Shown here piece after piece: positions 30,458 through 38,987 of a stretch of 64,000 nucleotides of DNA. The notes beneath the pieces were generated by a model that had not been told where the DNA came from, made no database searches, and saw nothing but the letters and a program-made list of their open reading frames with translations. The stretch's first letter is position 1; each line of letters opens with the position of its first letter. This DNA comes from Deinococcus humi (GTDB lineage Bacteria; Deinococcota; Deinococci; Deinococcales; Deinococcaceae), in contig NZ_JACHFL010000002.1 of assembly GCF_014201875.1 (NCBI RefSeq), forward strand, positions 186,001-250,000. Direction: 5' to 3'. The position numbers and the translations under genes were made by a program.

Positions 30458-30476
30458 TGATTGCAAACTGCAATCA
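30458..30476 (-). promoter_or_regulatory. Candidate MarR operator
   Basis: A perfect palindrome TGATTGCA-AAC-TGCAATCA, 27 bases upstream of the MarR GTG. Its size and symmetry suit a MarR dimer. On the minus strand it falls between a possible -35 (TTGTGT) and an AT-rich segment suitable as a -10, so binding would block transcription. The promoter boxes are tentative; the palindrome is certain. Confidence 0.65.
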
Positions 30477-30542
30477 ACACAATTGGGCGCGTTGGGTGCG
30501 ATAGTAAAGGCTGGGTGAGGGCCGCCGGTTGATGATGGGCTG

Positions 30543-31250
30543 TTACGTCACCCGCTCCAGCCAGTGGGCGTAGACCCGCAACTCCTCGGCGTGGAGCAGA
30601 TGAGGCGGACTGTCCAGAGTGAGGCCCAGCGCATCGGCCAGCGTGTTCTCGCGGATGACGGCCTCGGCGCGCCGCAGGGGCCAGGCGTGGTGCTTAATGC
30701 GGCCCCGGTACACTTGCCCATGCGCGTCGGCGCTGTACAGATTCAGGCGGTTGGTCAGCCAGTCCTCCAGGCCCCCAGGGGGCGCGGCAATGGGGGCGCC
30801 GATGGGCCGATAGGCGGCGGCAAAGCGGGCGGGCGGCTCGCCCCGATGGGTGCGCAGGCTGGCGTAACGCGTGACGCCCTGCTGGCGCGAGACCCACATC
30901 CACGCGTCGAAGTACGGCAGATGGAAGAACCGCCGCGCCAGCCTCACGGCCAGTGGTTGGGCGGCGTCCAGGCTGTAGAACCACACCCCGCTCTCGCCGC
31001 CCGCCTCCACATAGGTCCGCAGGTTCAGTTCGGGGAAATGGCTCAGACCCGGCACGCCCGGCACCAGGCGCGGGGCCACGTCCGACATGCGGAAGGGCAC
31101 GACGCCGAGGTACGCCTTGCCCCCGTAAGTCTGGAGGGTCACACCGCGCGGCAGGGTGCGGGCAAGGGCGTCCGCGTCCACAGTCCAGTGCATGAAGCAG
31201 AGGTCATGCCAGGCCATCCTCAGAATCCAGGAGCTTGCGGTGGGCGACAT
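30543..31250 (-). CDS. DUF2071 (YqjF-like) protein
   Basis: 235 residues from the ATG at 31250; a TTG start 14 codons upstream (31292) is possible but less likely. It matches DUF2071 in its key strings: WHDLCFMHWTVDADALARTL, TYGGKAYLGVVPFRMSDVAP, FPELNLRTYVEAGGESGVWF YSLDA-type strands and HHAWPLRRAEAVI. The fold resembles acetoacetate decarboxylase, but catalytic residues are not established for this family. Bacillus YqjF is linked to aromatic-compound response. It lies directly downstream of the MarR promoter region on the same strand order but is a separate unit. Confidence 0.85.
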   Translation of the reverse strand: MSPTASSWILRMAWHDLCFMHWTVDADALARTLPRGVTLQTYGGKAYLGVVPFRMSDVAPRLVPGVPGLSHFPELNLRTYVEAGGESGVWFYSLDAAQPLAVRLARRFFHLPYFDAWMWVSRQQGVTRYASLRTHRGEPPARFAAAYRPIGAPIAAPPGGLEDWLTNRLNLYSADAHGQVYRGRIKHHAWPLRRAEAVIRENTLADALGLTLDSPPHLLHAEELRVYAHWLERVT

Positions 31251-31315
31251 GGTCCAGAGGCTAGCGCGGGGGTGGCTGGTGGATTTCTTCAAAGCTTGCC
31301 GTCCACAGCGATTAA

Positions 31316-31374
31316 GGTCTGAGCATGGATGGTGGGGCAGCCTTCTTTGAGTCTCTACCGTCCATGCTCAGACC
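31316..31374. repeat. Long imperfect hairpin (14-bp perfect arms)
   Basis: GGTCTGAGCATGGA (31316-31329) and its exact complement (31361-31374) with a 31-nt interior; four further bases next to the arms (TGGT and ACCG) can pair with one wobble, giving an 18-bp stem. It lies 80 bases beyond the stop of the minus-strand lipoprotein gene. It is larger than the other terminators of the window and lacks a T-run, so it may be a terminator, a small structured RNA or the relic of a mobile repeat. Confidence 0.7.
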
Positions 31375-31453
31375 CGTAAGTTGTCCTACAGCATGGGGCC
31401 AGTCGGAATCCAGCCTCGATCCGACCTCAAACTCCGGACATGACTGGGTTTTC

Positions 31454-31942
31454 TCAGCGTGCCCTGAACGCCTCCAGCAAACTGGGTTCGTTCTGGGTGA
31501 TAAAGGAGCGCGTCAGGATGTTCATGCTGTCCTGGCCTGTCGGCAGGATCAGGACGTCTTCCAGGCGAGTCCCCTTCGCGGGCCGCCAGCCCTGGCCCTG
31601 TGGGGTGTCCACCTGCGCCGCCCCGTCCCCTGCCAGAGCCTGCGCCGTGAACTGCGCGCCGCTCAGATTCAGGAACCACGCCAGGGGCCGGGCATCGCTG
31701 TCGTATTGCAGGACGATCTTCTGGACGGGCAGCGGCGGCTTCGTGGTCCACGTGGTGCGGCGCAGCCCGCCAGGGATGCGTTCTTTCAGGTCGGCCTGCG
31801 CGTCGTACGAACCGGTGGCGGTAAATAGCACTTTCGACACCAGATCCTCGGCCCCGCCCCCTACCTGACCGGCCCTGCGGCAAGCCCCTAGCGAACACAA
31901 CATCAGGGCGGCCAGCAGGGTGGGAGCGGGGTTGAGCCTCAT
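31454..31942 (-). CDS. Small lipoprotein of unknown function
   Basis: 162 residues from the ATG at 31942. A lipoprotein signal is clear: MRLNPAPTLLAALMLCSLGAC with the acylated cysteine in the LGAC lipobox. The mature part is beta-rich and hydrophilic (KVLFTATGSYDAQADLKERI; VLQYDSDARPLAWFLNLSGA; LEDVLILPTGQDSMNILTRS). No family recognised. A longer frame in another phase overlaps it, but only this one carries a proper lipobox and start. Confidence 0.75.
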   Translation of the reverse strand: MRLNPAPTLLAALMLCSLGACRRAGQVGGGAEDLVSKVLFTATGSYDAQADLKERIPGGLRRTTWTTKPPLPVQKIVLQYDSDARPLAWFLNLSGAQFTAQALAGDGAAQVDTPQGQGWRPAKGTRLEDVLILPTGQDSMNILTRSFITQNEPSLLEAFRAR

Positions 31943-31999
31943 CGCTCCAGACCATACGCCCATGGTGAACGGAACGTCCAGACGAATATCCTAGGCGCT

Positions 32000-32317
32000 G
32001 TGGGTGTTCATCACGTCGCTCTGGTGCTGACCGGCCTCCTGCTGGCCGCGCTGAGCCTGCTGGGGCTGTCCCTGCAAGTGGGCTGGCGCAGGGACGCGGC
32101 ACGCTGGCCGCATCACGCGCTGTTCTTCATCGTGTGTGCGGGCGTGTTGATCTGCGGGGCGCTGGCCTTTGCCGTGGGCCAGCGCTGGTGGGCGCTGCTG
32201 CCCGCGCTGGCGCTGCTGCTGCTGATGCCGCGCACCCGTCCGGGCCGCGCGGGCCACTGGCGGCTGGCACTGGTCTGCGCGTTTGCCTACGCCGTGGGAG
32301 CGTGGGCGGCGTGGTGA
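32000..32317 (+). CDS. Small integral membrane protein
   Basis: 105 residues with a GTG start. Three to four hydrophobic helices (VALVLTGLLLAALSLLGLSL; HHALFFIVCAGVLICGALAF; WWALLPALALLLLMP; LALVCAFAYAVGAWAAW) separated by arginine-rich loops that obey the positive-inside rule. No recognised family. Divergent from the lipoprotein gene with a 57-base spacer. Confidence 0.65.
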   Translation: MGVHHVALVLTGLLLAALSLLGLSLQVGWRRDAARWPHHALFFIVCAGVLICGALAFAVGQRWWALLPALALLLLMPRTRPGRAGHWRLALVCAFAYAVGAWAAW

Positions 32318-32379
32318 GGTGTCGCGTCGGCGCCGTCAGGTGGGGCAGAGGTCTTTGCCTGGGCTGGTAGCCTGCCCCC

Positions 32380-33198
<819 letters not shown>

Positions 33199-33298
33199 AC
33201 CCTTCAAACCGGTCCGGACCAATTCTCTGGACATGCTCAACCCGGCCCTATCCCTGCTGACCTCAAGAGGCGCAGACTCCCGAACGGAGGAATCACCC

Positions 33299-34204
33299 AT
33301 GACCGACAAATCAACCACCACCGAACAACCCAGCGCGGCCAACAGCGGCACTTTCCAGATCGGCGGTGACCTGAGCGTCAATCGCCTGGGCTTTGGCGCC
33401 ATGCGGATCACCGGCGACGGCATCTGGGGCGATCCCGCCGACCCCGAGGGCGCGATGGAGACCCTGCGGCACCTGCCCGAACTGGGCGTGAACCTGATCG
33501 ATACCGCCGACAGCTACGGCCCTGCGGTCAGCGAGGAACTGATCCGCGAGGCGCTGCATCCCTATGACACGGTGGTCATCGCCACCAAGGCCGGGCTGAC
33601 CCGCACCGGCCCCAACGTCTGGACGCCGGTGGGCCGCCCGGAGTACCTCAAGCAGCAGGCATACATCTCGCGCCGCCGCCTGGGCGTGGACCGGATTGAC
33701 CTGTGGCAGCTGCACCGCATTGACCCCAACGTGCCGCGTGACGAGCAGTTTGGGGCCATCCGCGAGCTGATGGACGAGGGCGTCATTCGCCACGCTGGAC
33801 TCTCGGAAGTGAGTGTGGAGGAAATCGAGGCCGCCCGCGAGGTCTTTCCGGTGTCCACCGTCCAGAACCTCTACAACCTTGTCAACCGCAAATCCGAGGA
33901 CGTGCTGGACTACTGCGAGCGCGAGAACATCGGCTTTCTGCCGTGGTTCCCGCTGGCGGCGGGCAATCTTGCCAAGGAAGGCAGCGTGCTGGACGAGGTG
34001 GCCAGGCGCTTGAACGCGACGCCCTCGCAGGTGGCGCTGGCCTGGGTGCTGAAGCGCAGCCCCGTCATGCTGCCCATTCCCGGCACCGGCAAGCTGCGCC
34101 ACCTGGAGGAAAACGTGGCCGCGGCCAGCCTGACCCTGACCGACGAGGATTTCAGGAAGCTCGACGAGGTGGGGCAGGCCGAGTGGGAGAAGAACCAGAA
34201 GTAG
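33299..34204 (+). CDS. Aldo/keto reductase
   Basis: 301 residues; AGGAGG-like site (CGGAGGAAT) precedes the ATG at 33299, whereas the open frame extends to 33113. The TIM-barrel AKR catalytic tetrad is visible: Asp and Tyr in [12 protein letters not shown] near residue 70, Lys in [11 protein letters not shown] near 98, and His in LWQLHRIDP near 139. NADPH-binding elements near the C-terminus are [19 protein letters not shown]. Resembles the YdhF/pyridoxal- or aldehyde-reducing bacterial AKRs; substrate unknown. Confidence 0.92.
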   Translation: MTDKSTTTEQPSAANSGTFQIGGDLSVNRLGFGAMRITGDGIWGDPADPEGAMETLRHLPELGVNLIDTADSYGPAVSEELIREALHPYDTVVIATKAGLTRTGPNVWTPVGRPEYLKQQAYISRRRLGVDRIDLWQLHRIDPNVPRDEQFGAIRELMDEGVIRHAGLSEVSVEEIEAAREVFPVSTVQNLYNLVNRKSEDVLDYCERENIGFLPWFPLAAGNLAKEGSVLDEVARRLNATPSQVALAWVLKRSPVMLPIPGTGKLRHLEENVAAASLTLTDEDFRKLDEVGQAEWEKNQK

Positions 34205-34306
34205 GGGCGAGCCCGGCGCATAAGGTCAGAGCGTGGTGTGGGTCAGCTTCCACGTTTTGCTCACCCATAGACACTTCCCCCTGACCTTTCGCGCCACAAT
34301 GCCCGG

Positions 34307-35368
34307 ATGAGTTCTGCCGCCTCACTGCCCGTTCTGCGTTCCCTGGTGACCGGGACACCCCCGTACCGCGTTCCCCAGAGAGAGATTCAGGCTGCCGCAC
34401 GCACCCTGTTTCCCCGCATGGCGGCGCGCCCCCATCTGCTGGACGTGTTCAGCAACGCGCAGATCAGCTCGCGTGCGCTGGCCCGTCCACTGGAGTGGTA
34501 TCTGCAGCCACGCGGCTTCGGTGAGAAGAACGCGGTGTTCATCGAGGAAGCCCGCGCACTGATCACCCGCCTGGGAGCGGAGGCGCTGGCGCGGGCCGAG
34601 CTTCGGCCAGCAGACGTTGACGCGGTGATCGTGGTCAACACCAGCGGCCTCAGCACGCCCAGCCTGGACGCGTGGCTGATCGAATCGCTGGGCTTGAACC
34701 GTCAGGCTGTGCGGCTGCCGATCTGGGGCCTGGGGTGTGCGGGCGGCGCGGCGGGGCTGGCGCGGGCCGCCGATTTGGTGCGCGCAGGTTTCCGGAGGGT
34801 GCTGTATGTGGCGGTGGAACTGTGCAGCCTGACGCTGGTCAAGGGGGACGAGTCCAAGAGCAATTTTGTGGGCACGGCCCTGTTCGCCGATGGCGGCGCA
34901 GCCCTGGTCGTCACGGCTCCGGACGTGCCCGGCCCAACGGCGCTTCTGTCCCTGCACGGCGCGTACAGCACCCTGATTGAGAAGAGCGAGGACATCATGG
35001 GCTGGGACGTGGTGGATGAAGGTCTGAAAGTGCGTTTCAGCCGTGATATTCCCACCCTGGTACGCGGCATGATGCGGGAAAACGTGGCTGGTGCGCTCGC
35101 CAGCCACAGCTGGATGCGGGAGGACGTGAACACGTTCGTGGTCCACCCGGGCGGCGTCAAGGTGCTGGCCGCTTACGAGGAAGCCCTGAGCCTCCCGCCG
35201 GGTGCCCTGAACAGCAGCCGCAAGGTGCTGTGCCATCACGGCAACATGAGCAGCGCCACCGTTCTGTTCGTGCTGGAAGAAACGCTGAAGGCCGGAGCGC
35301 AGGGCAGGGTGATCCTGAGCGCAATGGGGCCAGGCTTCAGTGCGGAACATGTGCTCATGGAATTGTAA
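34307..35368 (+). CDS. Type III polyketide synthase (chalcone synthase-like)
   Basis: 353-residue homodimeric ketosynthase that extends an acyl-CoA starter with malonyl-CoA without an acyl carrier protein. The Cys-His-Asn triad is complete: Cys144 in GLGCAGG, His280 in VVHPGG and Asn313 in HHGNMSS. The block [20 protein letters not shown] and [20 protein letters not shown] are typical of bacterial alkylpyrone/resorcinol synthases (BpsA-like) more than of RppA. The cognate methyltransferase often paired with this type is absent. Product class (alkylpyrone versus alkylresorcinol) cannot be decided. accDA, its malonyl-CoA source, is elsewhere in the window. Confidence 0.95.
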   Translation: MSSAASLPVLRSLVTGTPPYRVPQREIQAAARTLFPRMAARPHLLDVFSNAQISSRALARPLEWYLQPRGFGEKNAVFIEEARALITRLGAEALARAELRPADVDAVIVVNTSGLSTPSLDAWLIESLGLNRQAVRLPIWGLGCAGGAAGLARAADLVRAGFRRVLYVAVELCSLTLVKGDESKSNFVGTALFADGGAALVVTAPDVPGPTALLSLHGAYSTLIEKSEDIMGWDVVDEGLKVRFSRDIPTLVRGMMRENVAGALASHSWMREDVNTFVVHPGGVKVLAAYEEALSLPPGALNSSRKVLCHHGNMSSATVLFVLEETLKAGAQGRVILSAMGPGFSAEHVLMEL

Positions 35369-35373
35369 AAAGA

Positions 35374-35408
35374 AGGACCCCCGAGACTCTCAAGCTATCG
35401 GGGGTCCT
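35374..35408. terminator. Hairpin after the type III PKS gene
   Basis: AGGACCCCCGA (35374-35384) pairs with its complement at 35398-35408 (11 bp, 13-nt loop), five bases after the PKS stop. The run TAAAAAGAA before it acts as the T-run for the opposite strand, so it can serve the converging 35427 gene. Confidence 0.82.
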
Positions 35409-35426
35409 CAGCGTGGTTGCCGTGCT

Positions 35427-35756
35427 CTAGATTTTCTCGTCCGCATCCACGGTTTTATCCGGGTCAGCTGGAGCGCCGCTGGCGGGCAGGCCGTCTTTCA
35501 GGCCGCCGAAGCTGCTGGGATTGATCGCGTCGCCGCCCTGCGACTGGGCGCGGGGATCGAGAGTGCTGGCCACCTGCTGCGTGGTGGCGGTGGTGGCGCC
35601 GTCCCCGGCATGCCTGTCGCTCATGGCGTCTACCACACCCTGCGATTCCGATTTGCTGGGGGTCTTGGGTGTTCCAGTGTCCCACTTGTCGTTGGTCTGC
35701 ACATCGGTCTGTGCAACGTTTGCCTCGGCCTGTGACTGTGGCTTGCCTTCTCCCAT
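35427..35756 (-). CDS. Small hydrophilic disordered protein (MGEGKP family, copy 1)
   Basis: 109 residues without any hydrophobic core, rich in Ser, Thr, Gln, Asp and Gly, opening with MGEGKPQSQ. A strong ribosome site (GGGAGGAATCC) lies just before the ATG. Composition is that of an intrinsically disordered hydrophilin. It shares its first six residues and the first eleven coding bases with the gene immediately upstream, so the two are probably paralogous and co-transcribed (36-base gap). Function unknown; protection during drying or stress is a guess based on composition. Confidence 0.72.
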   Translation of the reverse strand: MGEGKPQSQAEANVAQTDVQTNDKWDTGTPKTPSKSESQGVVDAMSDRHAGDGATTATTQQVASTLDPRAQSQGGDAINPSSFGGLKDGLPASGAPADPDKTVDADEKI

Positions 35757-35792
35757 CTGGATTCCTCCCTGGTGGCGCGCTGAGACCGGCAG

Positions 35793-36002
35793 TTACGAGC
35801 GCTGGTTGGGGTTTTTCAGGGTGTCAGTGCCGATGACGCTCTCCGGCAGATTCTCTACCTGCTTCGCCTTTTCCTGCATGCCCGTTTTCTGCACATCTTT
35901 GATGTCGCTCAGATCATTGGTGTCCTTGACGCCGCCCTGCGGGCTGTGGCCTTCCTGGGCGGGGTGCGCGGTCTGACTACTCTCGGGTTTCCCTTCTCCC
36001 AT
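35793..36002 (-). CDS. Small hydrophilic disordered protein (MGEGKP family, copy 2)
   Basis: 69 residues beginning MGEGKPESSQ, again highly polar and without predicted order (DTNDLSDIKDVQKTGMQEKA). The ATG at 36002 follows CAGGAGGTTCC, an excellent ribosome site. First gene of the pair. No cysteine or tryptophan. No family name known to me. Confidence 0.72.
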   Translation of the reverse strand: MGEGKPESSQTAHPAQEGHSPQGGVKDTNDLSDIKDVQKTGMQEKAKQVENLPESVIGTDTLKNPNQRS

Positions 36003-36179
36003 GATGGAACCTCCTGAAGTTGAGTGGCTCCAGGCTAGGGGAGGCAGAGGGGGCGGTGGTGCGAGGCGGGTTTAGAAGGCGTTGGCGAATTGGCGAGATG
36101 TTCCCAGCGCCGTGAGGACCTGAATCACAAAAGCCCTCCCCGATTCGGAACGGAAAGGGCCAGTGACGCAGGCGGGCAC

Positions 36180-38123
36180 TTACAGTCGGTGTCCCAGCAA
36201 CCGCAGCCCCATGAACACCACAAAGACCGTGCCACCCTCGTGTGCCACCACGCCCAGCGGCAGCGGAATATGCCCGGCCACGGCCAGCGGCGCGATGATC
36301 AAAATAACCCCGAAGGCGAAGGCCAGGTTCATGAACACGGTGCGGCGGGCGTCCCTGGCCAGCCTCACGGCCCCGGCCAGCTTGCCCAGATCGTTTTTCA
36401 TCAGGACCACGTCGGCGCTTTCAATCGCCACGTCGGTGCCGCTCGCCACGGCAATGCCCAGATCGGCGCGGGCCAGGGCCGGGGCGTCGTTCACGCCGTC
36501 GCCCACCATCGCCAGCGGGCCGGGCAGCTCGCTCATGATCCGCAGCTTGTCCTCCGGCAGCAGTTCGGCGCGGTACTCGCTCAGGCCGGTCTCGTGGGCC
36601 ACGGCCCGGGCCACCTCGGCCCGGTCTCCGGTCAGCATCACCTGATGGGCCACGCCCGCCTTCCGCAGGCCCGCGATGGCGTCGGCAATGCCAGGGCGCA
36701 GGGTGTCGGACACACCCATGACGGCCACCACCCGCTGGCCCCTGCCCACGATCACAGTGCTGCTGCCCGCGGCATTCAGCTCGCGCAGTGCCGTGTCCTG
36801 AACGGGCGTCAGGCGGGCCCCCTCCCGTTCCATCAGGCGGAGGTTGCCGGCCCAGACCCGCTCAACACTGCCGCGCTCGCCGCTGTCCACCTCGGCCTCG
36901 ATGCCCATGCCTGGGATGGCCTGCGCGTTACGAACGGGGATGGGGGCAGCGCTCCGTGCCCGCGCCGCCGTGACCACCGCCTGCGCGATGGGATGCTCGC
37001 TGTGGCGTTCCAGCCCGGCGGCCAGGGCCAGCACCCCCAGTTCGTCGTCGGCCACCACGCGGGCCACGGTCATCCTCGCCTGGGTCAGCGTGCCGGTCTT
37101 GTCGAAGGCCACCGTCTTCACGCGGGCCAGGGCGTCCAGCGCCGCGCTGCTCTTGAACAGCACCCCGCCACGCGCCGCCGCCGCCATCGCGCTGAGCATC
37201 ACGGCGGGCGTGCTGATGACCACCGCGCAGGGACTGGCCACCACCATGAAGGTCATGGCGCGGTACCACGAGTCGTCCACCGACAGCTTGAAGCCGTAGC
37301 GCAGCAGCACGAACACCAGGGGCACCAGCACCAGCACGGCGGTGGCGTAGGGGCTCTTCCAGCGCTCGGTAACGGTCTCAGTGCGGCTCTTGGCAGTCTG
37401 CGCCTGTTCCATCAGGGCCACCAGGCGGGCCAGGGTGCTGTCTCCCGCCGGACGAAGCACCTCCGCCTCCACGCTGCCGTTCAGGTTGACGGTGCCGGAG
37501 GCCAGTTCCGCGCCCACCGCCTTGTCGATGGGCAGGCTCTCCCCGGTGATGGGCGACTCGTCCACCGCCGTTTGCCCCAGGGTCACCCGCGCGTCAGCGG
37601 CAATGCGTTCGCCGGGCTTGAGCACCAGCACGTCGCCGATCTGGATCTCACCCAGCTCGCACCAGCGCTCGCGCCCGTCGCGGCGCACCGTTGCGCCTGC
37701 CGGATTCAGGTCCATCAAGGCGCTGATGGCGTGTTTGGTGCGGCCCATCGCCCAGTCCTGCAGGGTGTTGCTCAGGGAGAACAGGAACAGCAGGATCGCG
37801 CCGTCCGCCGCCTGCCCGATGCTCGCCGCGCCCAGTGCCGCCACCACCATCAGCAGGTCCACGTCCAGCTTTCTTTCCACGAACAGGCTGCGCAGGGCCT
37901 CGCGCCCGGCAGGGATGCCCCCGGCCAGGTAGGCGACGAGGTAGCCGGCCCACATCACGAAGGAATTGTTGATCAGGGACTGGTCCGCTGCGCCCACCAG
38001 CAGGCCCAGCAAGGTCAGACCGGTCATGACGATGGCGAAGCGCAGTTCAGGGGAAAGATTGAACCGGGGCTGGCGGGTGGCCGTGGCAAGACGAGTGGAC
38101 GTGGCTGAATGGGGGGTGGTCAT
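36180..38123 (-). CDS. P1B-4-type heavy-metal P-type ATPase (CoaT/CtpD/PfeT-like)
   Basis: 647 residues from the ATG at 38123 (AGGAGG 5-6 bases upstream); an in-frame ATG lies 14 codons further up. P-type ATPase blocks: TGES actuator (193-196), phosphorylated Asp341 in DKTGTLT, and GDGVNDAPA near 560. The metal-site motif in transmembrane helix 4 of the core is SPC (297-299) instead of CPC, and the late helix has HEGGT (628-632); this pair defines the P1B-4 group, which exports Co, Fe(II), Zn or related ions. The protein has no N-terminal metal-binding domain. In Bacillus and Mycobacterium such pumps are metal- or peroxide-responsive; a regulator is not adjacent here. Confidence 0.93.
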   Translation of the reverse strand: MTTPHSATSTRLATATRQPRFNLSPELRFAIVMTGLTLLGLLVGAADQSLINNSFVMWAGYLVAYLAGGIPAGREALRSLFVERKLDVDLLMVVAALGAASIGQAADGAILLFLFSLSNTLQDWAMGRTKHAISALMDLNPAGATVRRDGRERWCELGEIQIGDVLVLKPGERIAADARVTLGQTAVDESPITGESLPIDKAVGAELASGTVNLNGSVEAEVLRPAGDSTLARLVALMEQAQTAKSRTETVTERWKSPYATAVLVLVPLVFVLLRYGFKLSVDDSWYRAMTFMVVASPCAVVISTPAVMLSAMAAAARGGVLFKSSAALDALARVKTVAFDKTGTLTQARMTVARVVADDELGVLALAAGLERHSEHPIAQAVVTAARARSAAPIPVRNAQAIPGMGIEAEVDSGERGSVERVWAGNLRLMEREGARLTPVQDTALRELNAAGSSTVIVGRGQRVVAVMGVSDTLRPGIADAIAGLRKAGVAHQVMLTGDRAEVARAVAHETGLSEYRAELLPEDKLRIMSELPGPLAMVGDGVNDAPALARADLGIAVASGTDVAIESADVVLMKNDLGKLAGAVRLARDARRTVFMNLAFAFGVILIIAPLAVAGHIPLPLGVVAHEGGTVFVVFMGLRLLGHRL

Positions 38124-38285
38124 GGAGCCTCCTGACAGAGAATCCTTAACAGGAATAATTCTCAATAAGCCATTCTATCCTCCGACTCTCCCAAACTCAA
38201 CGCCCCATCCTGAGCGGAGAAGTCAGGATGAGACGTTGTTTTCCGCGTGCTGGCCTGCTGCTTTGCTCAGGGTGTACGCTCAGTC

Positions 38286-38981
38286 ATGGGACGATTGCTG
38301 ACGCTGACCCTGGCTGCTGCCGTCACCTGGGCGGCGGCCAACGAGCGGGTTGGGATTGATCAGGTGCGTTTCTCCACCCACTCGGCGCGCGTCATGGTGT
38401 TGAGTTCAGGGGTGCGGGACGGCTCCGGCTTCGGGACGGCCAGCCTGAAGGTGTTCAGCACGGTGACAGGCGCGCAGCTCTACAGCCGCCAGCAGACGAC
38501 GGACGCCGCACCCAACACGCTGCGCTGGAAGCTGCTGGTGACGCCGCCCACCCCGGTCACCCTAGCAGCGTATGGACTGACGCCTGGAGCGGTCTCTTCC
38601 GCGAAGTACGACAAGGTCTACCCCCAGCCCTTCCCGCAGTGGAGCGACGGTCTGGGAGCGGGGCAGGTCGGTACCACGCCGGTGGCGCTGTGGTCCGTGC
38701 CAGTGCCGATCAAACTCCGCGTGTATGCCCTGCCCTCCACCTGCCCGTACGGCGATCTGCTGGGGCCGGGGGACGTGCCTGCCGGGTTCAGCCTGACCGT
38801 GAACACCCAGACCATTCACCGTGACGTGACCCTGCCCGCAGACCGCCAGTGCGCCGCCCGTTACTCGCTGGAGCGCGTGGACGTGCGCGGCAACCGGGTG
38901 TTGGTCACCGTGCGCGCCTACGGGCCGGGTTTCGAGGGGCCGGACGCTACCCCCATCTTCATTGCGGCGACGCTGAACTAA
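38286..38981 (+). CDS. DUF2259-like predicted secreted protein
   Basis: 231 residues beginning at the ATG at 38286 with a signal peptide (MGRLLTLTLAAAVTWAAA, cleavage near ANE). The early strand VLSSGVRDGSGFGTASLKVF fits the DUF2259 pattern of a 'G.qDGSGFpys' strand, and the protein is beta-rich throughout with two late cysteines (STCPYG and DRQCAAR). Function unknown; presumed periplasmic. Divergent from the metal ATPase and only 6 bases from the stop of the converging fusion gene. Confidence 0.75.
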   Translation: MGRLLTLTLAAAVTWAAANERVGIDQVRFSTHSARVMVLSSGVRDGSGFGTASLKVFSTVTGAQLYSRQQTTDAAPNTLRWKLLVTPPTPVTLAAYGLTPGAVSSAKYDKVYPQPFPQWSDGLGAGQVGTTPVALWSVPVPIKLRVYALPSTCPYGDLLGPGDVPAGFSLTVNTQTIHRDVTLPADRQCAARYSLERVDVRGNRVLVTVRAYGPGFEGPDATPIFIAATLN

Positions 38982-38987
38982 AAACGG

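Noticed and set aside
31386..32102. 238-codon minus-strand frame covering the lipoprotein gene in another phase
   Set aside because: No signal peptide or domain. The 31454-31942 frame has a proper lipobox and start.
36090..38108. 672-codon open frame on the + strand opposite the metal ATPase gene
   Set aside because: Antisense shadow of a high-GC gene. Its translation is His/Gln/Arg-rich low complexity with no domains, while the minus strand has every P-type ATPase motif.
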